From positions 361 to 13,496 of the forward strand of contig DJAN01000048.1 in assembly GCA_002429615.1 (NCBI GenBank): DNA of 13,136 bases, given 5' to 3'. Made by a program: the position numbers and the translations under genes. The stretch comes from Lysobacteraceae bacterium UBA6001. Its GTDB lineage: Bacteria; Pseudomonadota; Gammaproteobacteria; Xanthomonadales; Xanthomonadaceae. Shown piece by piece: positions 7,901-13,136 of this stretch; the first letter of the stretch is position 1, and every line of letters starts with the position of its first letter. A model generated the notes under the pieces. The model was not told the DNA's origin, ran no database searches, and was given only the letters and a program-made list of their open reading frames with translations.

Positions 7901-10900
7901 CCACCGGCGTGGACGCCATCGCCGATACCGCCACCGCGATCGCCACCACCGTGGCGGCGCTGCAGGCCGAGTCGCCGCGCATCCCGTCCTTCGCCGCGCT
8001 GGCCGAGCGCCTGCGCGCGCTGGTCGATGCGCTGCCGGAAGCGCAGTGGCCGCCGCAGCACATGCTGGGTGGCGACGAGCACGAGACGATCGCGCCGTTG
8101 TCCGCCGAGGAACTCACCGGTCCGCAGGACCTGGGCGCCTACCTCGATCCGCAGGTCGCCGGCACGGGCGAGCGCCCGGTCGATCCGTACGCGGACGTGG
8201 CGGTGGAAGAGATCGAGATGCCGCTGCCGGCCGAGCCGGAAGTGATCGAGATCGCCCCGGTGGCCGTGGCCAGCGAGGAGCCCAACAACGACGGGCTGGC
8301 CGAAGCACTGGCCGCGTTCGAGGCGTTGTCGCCGACCGGTACGCCCGCGCCGCGCGCCGACGCGCCGGTCGAGGCGATCGAGTCGGGCTGGCAGGTCGAG
8401 GAAATCGCGCTGTCCGCGCCGGAAGTGGAAACCCCGGCATTCACCCCGGCCGACGTCGAGTCGGTGGTCGAGGTGGCCGCCGAGCCGGCCGCACCGGCCT
8501 GGGCCATCGAGGAAGTCATCGCCGCCGTCGCCGAAGTGGTGCCGTCGGCCGAGCAGACCCCTGCGTTCGATGCGCTGGAAGTCATCGAGGCCGCGCCGCT
8601 GGCCGAGCCGGAGATCGAAGCGCCGGTGTTCGTCGAGACGGCCCCGGTGATCGAGGACGTCGTCGTCGAGGAGATCGTCCTCGACGCGCCGGTGGCGGAG
8701 GAAGCCGTCGAGGTGCCGGTCGCCGAAGCGCCGGTCGCGTATGTGGCCGAGGAAGTCGAAGTGGCCGCCGAAGCCGCGGTCGAAGCGACGCCCGACGCCG
8801 AGCCCGCCGTCGATGTCGACGCCGGCCCGCTGGACTTCAGCGAGCTGGACCGCGAACTGGTCGACATCTTCGTCGAGGAAGGCAAGGACCTGCTCGACCA
8901 TTGCGACGGCCTCATCGCGGGCCTGCGTGAAGCGCCGGAAGACCGCGAACTGGTCGCGGGCCTGCAGCGCGACCTGCACACCCTCAAGGGTGGCGCGCGC
9001 ATGGCCGGCATCAACGCCATCGGCGACCTGGGCCACGGCATCGAGTCGCTGCTGGAAGTGGTCGCGGCCAACCGCACCGAGATCGGCCGCGACGACGTGC
9101 GCCTGCTCGAACGCGGCTTCGATCGCCTGCACCAGCTGCTGACCCGCACCGGCGAACACCGTGCGGTGCAGATGCCGAACGACCTGATCGCCGCGTTCGA
9201 CGCGCGTGCGCATGGTCGTCCGGAAGTGCCGGCCGCCGATGTCGACGTGGCCCGCATGATCAGCACCGCGGTCGAACCGGTGGTGCAGACGCCGCTGTCG
9301 GCACCGGTGCCGGTGGAAGGCGTGGTCGACGAGGAACTCGGCCCGGCCCGCGCGCCGCAGGAACAGGTGCGCGTGCGCGCCGACCTGCTCGACAGCCTGG
9401 TCAACCACGCCGGCGAAGTGGCGATCTACCGCTCGCGCCTGGAACAGCAGCTGGGTGCCTTCCGTGGCGCCATGGCCGAGCTGGACCGCACCAACGCGCG
9501 TCTGCGTGACCAGCTGCGCCGCCTGGACCTGGAAACCGAAGCGCAGATCGTCGCGCGTTACCAGCGTGAGCAGGACCAGGGCGACACCACGTTCGATCCG
9601 CTGGAGCTGGACCGCTTCTCCACGCTGCAGCAGCTCAGCCGTGCGCTGAACGAATCGGCGGCCGACTTGGGTGGCCTGCAGGGTGTGCTGGACGACCTGT
9701 CGCGCCAGTACGACTCGCTGCTGCAACAGCAGTCGCGCGTCAGCTCCGAGCTGCAGGACGGCCTGATGCGTGCGCGCATGGTGCCGTTCGACGGTCTCGT
9801 GCCGCGCCTGCGCCGCGTGGTCCGCCAGGCCGCCAGCGACACCGGCAAGCAGGTGCACCTGGTGCTGGAAGGCACCCACGGCGAACTGGACCGCAACGTC
9901 CTGGATCGCATGGTCGCGCCGCTGGAACACATGCTGCGCAACTCCGTGGCCCATGGCCTGGAGAAGCCGAAGGCACGCCGCGAGGCGGGCAAGCCGGAAG
10001 AAGGCACCATCGCGATCAAGCTGCGCCGCGAAGGTTCGGAAATCGTGCTGGAAGTGTCCGACGACGGCGCCGGCCTGGATCGCGAGGCGATCCGTCGCCG
10101 CGGCGAACAGCGCGGCCTGGTCGCACCGGACGCGGTGCTCAGCGAGAGCGAGCTGGACCAGCTGATCTTCGCCGCCGGCTTCAGCACCTCCGAATCGGTC
10201 AGCCAGCTGGCGGGTCGTGGCGTGGGCATGGACGTGGTGCGCAACGAAGTGCGCCAGCTCGGCGGCTCGGTGGACATCCACTCGGTCCGCGGCAAGGGCG
10301 TCACCTTCATCCTGCGCCTGCCGCAGACGCTGGCGGTCACCCAGGCGGTGTTCGTGCGCATCGGCGAAACCACCTTCGCGGTGCCGGTGGCTTCGGTCAG
10401 CGGTATCGGCCGCATCGGCCGCGAGCGTTACGGTGCCGGCGTGGGCGGTTACCACTACGGTGGCGAGGAATACGCGCTGCACGATCTCGGCTCGCTGGTC
10501 GGCCAGGCTGCGGCCAATGCCGACGGCGCGGCGCAGATTCCGCTGCTGCTGGTGCGCGCAGGCGACCTGCGCGCGGCGGTGGCGATCGACCAGGTGCTCG
10601 GCAACCGCGAAATCGTGGTCAAGCCGGTCGGCCTGCAGATCGCGTCGGTGCCGGGCATCTACGGTGCGACGATCACCGGCGATGGCCGCGTGGTGGTCAT
10701 CCTCGACGTCGCGCCGCTGGTGCGTCGCCACCTGGCGCAGCCGGCCCGTCCGGCCGCCGAGCCGGTGTCCGAGGCACAGCGTCGCGTGCCGCTGGTGATG
10801 GTGGTCGACGATTCGCTGACCATGCGCAAGGTCACCGGCCGCGTGCTGGAGCGCCACAACTTCGAGGTGGCCGTGGCCCGCGACGGCGTGGAAGCGCTGG

Positions 10901-11166
10901 AGCAGCTGGAAGAGCGGGTGCCCGACCTGATGCTGCTCGACATCGAAATGCCGCGCATGGACGGTTACGAGCTGGCCACCGCGATGCGTGCCGACGCGCG
11001 CTTCAAGGATGTGCCGATCGTGATGATTACTTCGCGCTCGGGCGACAAGCATCGCCAGCGTGCCTTCGAGATCGGCGTGCAGCGCTATCTCGGCAAGCCT
11101 TACCAAGAGTTGGATCTGATGCGAAACGTGTACGACCTGTTGGGTATCGCCCGTGTCCGCGAGTAA
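4963..11166 (+). CDS. chpA: Hybrid chemotaxis kinase ChpA (PilL): multi-Hpt CheA with CheW and receiver domains
   Basis: A 2067-aa kinase, shorter than the roughly 2470-aa P. aeruginosa ChpA. In order: three FimL/ChpA-type N-terminal Hpt-like modules (about 1-155, 156-275, 280-413), of which only the first has a His (H52 in LHQVQG); acidic Pro/Ala linker (414-742); Hpt with H788 (HTLKG, 743-865); Hpt-like with H943 (HTMSG, 897-1035); acidic linker (1041-1289); Hpt with H1339 (HTLKG, 1290-1410); P3 dimerisation (from about 1468); HATPase with N-box N1660 (RNSVAHGLE), G1 D1700-G1704 (DDGAG), F-box near 1736 (FAAGFST) and G2 near 1751 (GRGVGMD); CheW-like (about 1787-1925); receiver (1940-2067) with D1949-D1950, phospho-acceptor D1993 and K2045. 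All catalytic elements look intact. Start: ATG after a G7 ribosome site, overlapping the small ORF. It should phosphorylate PilG and PilH. Confidence 0.97.
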   Translation: MSALRDAMSHAALGWVKPELDETLRQARHEIEFFVEEPADTSRMRFCAGYLHQVQGTLRMVELYAPAMVAEELELLAMAVQEAKVADTNEACAMLMRGTVLLPDYLERLQNGHRDIPIVLLPLLNEIRAMRGEAVLNESVLFAFDPQAGNATEAELDHARGSLSGRNRELLDTVGNAVKEELLRVKDALDLHLRTGGDVAELQTQVGDLGSVADTLGMMGLGVARNVVVQQRDALRRIVDGQQQVDEGLLLDIAGALLYVDASLDDQVARLGADASNEEDVNANAAASEVRRTLEVLAHEAIANFGAAREHFVAFIETNWDHGRLADVPQLLGEVGGALRILDLPEPADYLEGVRRYIERELIAKQRVPSGRQLDTLADAMASLEYYLEALRERRPGREEILDITRSSLETLRYWPLPTDAEPAMPPPAPAFVAAPVAAPVLEAVAVAETAAPVASVPETIELETIELAPVAEAIEARNDTLVADISPLPQGLHVTAGGFEWTLQREAPPVQAAPLSFDPVAAEQGDVAAHAADIAPIDLSADGGQAPSGLDWNADAQAVSFDPVSAEHDGGVEATQVSYHFDASQLEGDAIVVESVPDADISVSIEPPALAELPPLPPLPEAQVEVEAVADAAEAPQAFDPNDPALDADSPFVESFEATLPAFLEDEPVVASDAPAPRVQEGTIGKIDLDDAHAAFIAELDAAAAGFSTTPAPAAEPVVDVSVPAAAAPAPLEGGFQDDGNEIDSDIRDVFLEEFDEELVNLQQLLPVWRAAPDSVENLRPIRRVFHTLKGSGRLVGARTLGEFSWKIEGMLNRVLDGTRPASPAVVAMVDQAFQVLPQLNAALRGEGRIEADLMAMQAVADRIGAGEEAWYVPTAAAPVAAEVAAPVGILASEGTPASVDSVLREILEAEVATHLETVHAWLAGARVQPQPVTEALLRAVHTMSGAFAMTDVPEITAVTTPAETFVKRSLAANRTPDATGVDAIADTATAIATTVAALQAESPRIPSFAALAERLRALVDALPEAQWPPQHMLGGDEHETIAPLSAEELTGPQDLGAYLDPQVAGTGERPVDPYADVAVEEIEMPLPAEPEVIEIAPVAVASEEPNNDGLAEALAAFEALSPTGTPAPRADAPVEAIESGWQVEEIALSAPEVETPAFTPADVESVVEVAAEPAAPAWAIEEVIAAVAEVVPSAEQTPAFDALEVIEAAPLAEPEIEAPVFVETAPVIEDVVVEEIVLDAPVAEEAVEVPVAEAPVAYVAEEVEVAAEAAVEATPDAEPAVDVDAGPLDFSELDRELVDIFVEEGKDLLDHCDGLIAGLREAPEDRELVAGLQRDLHTLKGGARMAGINAIGDLGHGIESLLEVVAANRTEIGRDDVRLLERGFDRLHQLLTRTGEHRAVQMPNDLIAAFDARAHGRPEVPAADVDVARMISTAVEPVVQTPLSAPVPVEGVVDEELGPARAPQEQVRVRADLLDSLVNHAGEVAIYRSRLEQQLGAFRGAMAELDRTNARLRDQLRRLDLETEAQIVARYQREQDQGDTTFDPLELDRFSTLQQLSRALNESAADLGGLQGVLDDLSRQYDSLLQQQSRVSSELQDGLMRARMVPFDGLVPRLRRVVRQAASDTGKQVHLVLEGTHGELDRNVLDRMVAPLEHMLRNSVAHGLEKPKARREAGKPEEGTIAIKLRREGSEIVLEVSDDGAGLDREAIRRRGEQRGLVAPDAVLSESELDQLIFAAGFSTSESVSQLAGRGVGMDVVRNEVRQLGGSVDIHSVRGKGVTFILRLPQTLAVTQAVFVRIGETTFAVPVASVSGIGRIGRERYGAGVGGYHYGGEEYALHDLGSLVGQAAANADGAAQIPLLLVRAGDLRAAVAIDQVLGNREIVVKPVGLQIASVPGIYGATITGDGRVVVILDVAPLVRRHLAQPARPAAEPVSEAQRRVPLVMVVDDSLTMRKVTGRVLERHNFEVAVARDGVEALEQLEERVPDLMLLDIEMPRMDGYELATAMRADARFKDVPIVMITSRSGDKHRQRAFEIGVQRYLGKPYQELDLMRNVYDLLGIARVRE
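6337..6366 (+). repeat. Perfect 15-bp tandem duplication inside chpA linker 1
   Basis: The 15-mer GAGACCATCGAACTC stands twice head to tail and encodes ETIEL-ETIEL at residues 459-468 of ChpA. It stays in frame and lies in the first acidic linker. It looks like a recent slippage duplication in a region free to change in length. Confidence 0.85.
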
Positions 11167-12469
11167 CGAACTGGGAACCCCGGTCGCGTTGCTGGGCCGC
11201 AGCGGCCCGGCACGCGAGAGGATGCGCGAGGCGCTGTCACTGATCGGTGCGCGCGTGGTGCTGGAAGACGAGCCGGGCGCGATCGACGCGCGCACGCTGG
11301 CCGATGCGGAACCGGCGGCTGTGCTGGTAGCGCTGGAGCCTGCGATCGAGGAGGCGCTGGAAGCGTTGGAGCCGGTGCTCAACCGGCCGGACGTGACGGT
11401 GATCTTCGACGAGGCCGAGCTGGCCGCGCGCCGCGAGGGCTGGGATGCGCAGCGCTGGGCCCGCCATCTGGCGGCGAAGCTGCATGGGCATGGTGACGTG
11501 TTGCCGCCGGGTGCCGAACAGGAACCCAGCTGGACGCCGGAGCCGGGCCTGCCGTTGACGCCGGCGCAGCTGCATTCCGCGCAGCCGGTGGCGCCGCATC
11601 TGGCGGCGGCCGCGCAGGCGCTGGACGAGGTGCCGGGCGATGCGTTGTTCGCCGCGGCGCTGGAGCCGGTGCCGGCGCTGGAAGCGGTGTTGCCGCAGCC
11701 GGTGCATGCGCAGCCGATGCTGGAGCCGATCGACAATCCCTTCGCCGATGCGCCGCGCGCGCCGGTGGATGCGCCCGAGCCCGCGCCGGTGGCGGTGATG
11801 CCGGCGACGCTGGGTGATTCGAGTACGTGGGGCCTGGTCGAGGACGTGGCGATCGTGGAGCGTCCGCGCAGCGAGGCGCAGTTCGATCATCTGTCCGATG
11901 GTGGTCTGTCGCTGGTCGACCTGGAGTCGGCGGCGGCGACGAAGTCACAGGGTGCGGTGCTGGTAATGGCGGGTATCGGCGGTCCGGATGCGATCCGTCG
12001 CCTGCTGGGTGCGCTGCCGGCGGAGTTTCCGCGCGCGGTGCTGATCCGCATGCCGTTGGATGGTGGCCAGTACGGCAACCTCGTGCGGCAGATGGGGCGC
12101 GTGTCGCCGTTGCCGGTCGAGCTGGCCGAGGCGGGTCTGGCACTGGCCGCTGGCAAGGCCTACATCCTGCCCGATGGGGTGGGTCTGGTGGCCGGGGATG
12201 CGGGGCTGTCGTTCGCCGAGGGCGAGGTGGCGGCGTCGCTGGTACCGGCGTTGCCGGCCGATGATAGTGCGGTGCTGCTGCTCAGCGGGGCCAGCGAGGC
12301 GCTGGTGCCGGATGTGCTGGCGCTGGCCGAGCAGGGCGCATGGGTGGCGGGGCAGTCGGCGGAAGGGTGCTATGACCCGGCGGCTGCGGCGCGGCTGGTG
12401 CAGCAGGGGCGTCCGTCGGGCGATCCGGTGCAGCTGGCGCAGTCACTGGCCGAGCGCTGGCCGGGCTGA
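11153..12469 (+). CDS. chpB: ChpB-like protein: CheB-family methylesterase homologue lacking the catalytic triad
   Basis: A 438-aa protein with three parts: a receiver-like N-terminus (about 9-115), an Ala/Pro/Glu linker (116-265) and a CheB-like domain (266-438). The last aligns by eye to CheB but not in its active site. GASTGG-type serine is G274 in VMAGIGGPDAI, the QHMP histidine is R299 in LIRMP, and the GMGxDG motif is SGASEA (378-383), leaving Ala or Glu for the catalytic Asp. The N-terminus has LLGRSG where receivers have DD, and no phospho-acceptor Asp is seen. Methylesterase activity is therefore unlikely; a scaffold or binding role is inferred. The GTG start at 11153 overlaps chpA by 14 bases with only a weak upstream GGG, so translational coupling is expected. 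The next in-frame ATG (11222) would remove 23 residues of the first receiver-like strand and helix. Family assignment rests on position and the CheB-like C-terminus. Confidence 0.85.
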   Translation: MSASNELGTPVALLGRSGPARERMREALSLIGARVVLEDEPGAIDARTLADAEPAAVLVALEPAIEEALEALEPVLNRPDVTVIFDEAELAARREGWDAQRWARHLAAKLHGHGDVLPPGAEQEPSWTPEPGLPLTPAQLHSAQPVAPHLAAAAQALDEVPGDALFAAALEPVPALEAVLPQPVHAQPMLEPIDNPFADAPRAPVDAPEPAPVAVMPATLGDSSTWGLVEDVAIVERPRSEAQFDHLSDGGLSLVDLESAAATKSQGAVLVMAGIGGPDAIRRLLGALPAEFPRAVLIRMPLDGGQYGNLVRQMGRVSPLPVELAEAGLALAAGKAYILPDGVGLVAGDAGLSFAEGEVAASLVPALPADDSAVLLLSGASEALVPDVLALAEQGAWVAGQSAEGCYDPAAAARLVQQGRPSGDPVQLAQSLAERWPG

Positions 12470-12504
12470 GTGCCCGGCGGCGAACCGATCTTCAGGAGTT
12501 TTCG

Positions 12505-12972
12505 ATGAGCTACGCCAGTAACGACGAAATCCGCGGGGTCCTGATCCAGGCGGGCGAGGAGCGCGTGCTGCTGCCGAACGCGACGGTGGCCGAGGTGATG
12601 TCGCGCGTGCCGGTGGAGCCGCTGGGCGATGCGCCGCGCTGGCTGGTCGGGCAAATTGCCTGGCACGGCTGGAAGGTGCCGCTGTTGTCGTTTGCCCGCT
12701 TGAGTGGGTTGGGCGAGGAGCCGGCGGCGGTGAACAACAAGATCGTGGTGCTGAAGGCGCTGGGCGGGCAGGCTTCGCTGCCGTACTTCGCGTTGCTGAC
12801 GGCCTCGTTCCCGCAGCTGATCTCGGTGCCGCGCGATGGCCTGCTGGCCGATGCGTCCGAGGATGCGCTGCCGCAGGGCGTGCACATGCGCGTGCTGCTC
12901 GGCGAGCAGAGCGCGCTGCTGCCGGATCTGGAGGCGATCGAATCGATGGTGCTGGAGAACATCGCTGCCTGA
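12505..12972 (+). CDS. chpC: CheW-like adaptor ChpC
   Basis: A 155-aa CheW-family protein. It has the divergent ChpC pattern: an N-terminal strand RGVLIQAGEERVLLPNATVAEV (in part), then RWLVGQIAWHGWKVPLLSF (45-63) at the place where CheW has the G-x-x-x-x-R-G-x-x-x-P-V-x-x-L motif, with W-H-G for the usual R-G. In P. aeruginosa ChpC is the second coupling protein of the system, thought to link receptors other than PilJ to ChpA. A strong ribosome site AGGAG (12494-12498) stands 6 nt before the ATG, stronger than those of most genes in this operon. The gap from chpB is 35 bp. It is the last gene: its stop codon lies within the terminator hairpin. No chpD or chpE follows before the terminator. 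Confidence 0.9.
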   Translation: MSYASNDEIRGVLIQAGEERVLLPNATVAEVMSRVPVEPLGDAPRWLVGQIAWHGWKVPLLSFARLSGLGEEPAAVNNKIVVLKALGGQASLPYFALLTASFPQLISVPRDGLLADASEDALPQGVHMRVLLGEQSALLPDLEAIESMVLENIAA

Positions 12973-12988
12973 GCGCAGCGGTTTTTTT
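12963..12988 (+). terminator. Intrinsic terminator overlapping the chpC stop codon
   Basis: CGCTGC (12963-12968) pairs with GCAGCG (12975-12980) around a 6-nt loop, followed by G and seven T (12982-12988). The stem can extend by a G-U and an A-U pair. The TGA stop (12970-12972) sits in the loop, so a ribosome finishing chpC would cover the 5' arm of the hairpin. Confidence 0.85.
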
Positions 12989-13011
12989 GTAGGAGCGGCT
13001 TCAGCCGCGAC
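12989..13011 (+). repeat. GTAG-type REP palindrome (SMAG-like)
   Basis: The element starts with GTAG (12989-12992), then a hairpin GCGGCT-TC-AGCCGC (12995-13008). A GTAG head followed by a short GC-rich palindrome is the form of the REP family described from Stenotrophomonas maltophilia as SMAG and of related xanthomonad REPs, which are moved by RAYT (TnpA-REP) transposases. It abuts the T-run of the chpC terminator directly. No second, inverted copy is seen in the window. Confidence 0.75.
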
Positions 13012-13029
13012 CGTGCGCTGTCCGGTCGC
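13007..13029 (+). repeat. Second hairpin overlapping the REP element
   Basis: GCGACCG (13007-13013) and CGGTCGC (13023-13029) are perfect 7-bp inverted arms with a 9-nt loop. The left arm shares two bases with the REP stem, so the two hairpins are nearly exclusive. Together with CCGTGCG (13011-13017) and its complement CGCACGG (13064-13070), the tail is rich in competing inverted repeats. Confidence 0.5.
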
Positions 13030-13080
13030 TTGATGGGGGTTTCCCGCGCGCTGACACGCGGCTCGCACGGTTTATCGCGC

Positions 13081-13136
13081 GGCGTCCGGGGACAGGCCCT
13101 TCCCGGGACACGCCATGAATCCATCCATGGAGGCTC
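13081..13136. repeat. Probable dispersed intergenic repeat, cut by the window edge
   Basis: GGCGT (13081-13085) and ACGCC (13110-13114) plus CCGGGGA and TTCCCGG form an imperfect hairpin with a three-base bulge. It is followed by a segment around CCATCCATGGAGG. I recall similar hairpin-plus-CCATCCATGG units as common intergenic repeats in Xanthomonadaceae, but cannot confirm it here. The ATG at 13115 could instead begin a gene that continues past the window; no ribosome site supports that. Confidence 0.4.

Noticed and set aside
6098..8930. Long plus-strand frames inside chpA in other registers (476 and 553 codons)
   Set aside because: They are Arg/Pro/Ser-rich shadows of chpA linkers caused by high GC, without start context or domains.
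4825..11736. A 2303-codon open frame on the minus strand opposite chpA
   Set aside because: It is in exact codon register with chpA and stays open only because chpA uses no TTA, CTA or TCA codons. Its translation is low-complexity (runs of Arg, His, Gly, Asp) and matches no family I know.
1..13136. CRISPR arrays, tRNA or rRNA genes, insertion sequences, prophage or defence genes
   Set aside because: I saw no regularly spaced repeats, RNA-gene signatures or transposase and phage motifs. The window is a core motility locus.

Overview
The window is a high-GC chromosomal segment, most likely from a gammaproteobacterium of the Xanthomonadaceae (Lysobacteraceae): Stenotrophomonas, Xanthomonas, Pseudoxanthomonas or a close relative. 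This rests on the GC-rich codon use, the gene order tonB-gshB / pilGHIJ-chpABC, a pil-chp cluster without pilK, and a GTAG-type REP palindrome (SMAG-like) at the right end. No database was searched.

Layout. Minus strand, left end: gshB (glutathione synthetase, 221-1171) runs into the start of a TonB-family energy transducer gene (cut by the window edge) with a 4-base overlap. A 286-bp divergent intergenic region (1172-1457) holds a good sigma-70-type promoter and a structured leader for the plus-strand operon. Plus strand: pilG, pilH (receivers), pilI (CheW-like), pilJ (chemoreceptor), a putative 30-codon small ORF, chpA (2067-aa hybrid CheA-type kinase), chpB (CheB-like) and chpC (CheW-like). 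Spacing is tight throughout, with overlaps at pilH/pilI, smORF/chpA and chpA/chpB. An intrinsic terminator overlapping the chpC stop codon closes the operon. Beyond it lies about 150 bp of palindromic intergenic repeats running off the window.

How the genes work together. This is the Pil-Chp chemosensory system that controls type IV pilus extension, retraction and twitching (and cAMP signalling in Pseudomonas aeruginosa). PilJ senses at the membrane, PilI and ChpC couple receptors to ChpA, ChpA autophosphorylates and passes phosphate through its Hpt modules to PilG, PilH and its own receiver. The flanking tonB-gshB pair is also next to pilG in P. aeruginosa (tonB3-gshB), where tonB3 affects twitching, so the wider block is conserved.

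Most noteworthy: the adaptation arm looks dismantled. No PilK (CheR-type methyltransferase) gene lies between pilJ and chpA. The CheB-like protein has lost all three residues of the Ser-His-Asp methylesterase triad, and its receiver-like N-terminus lacks the acidic pocket. A translationally coupled small ORF sits where pilK would be and ends in a G7 run placed so that a -1 slip would fuse it to ChpA. ChpA itself has six Hpt-like modules, two without the histidine, separated by long acidic linkers almost without Lys or Arg. The system as a whole is well known; the unusual parts are these details.
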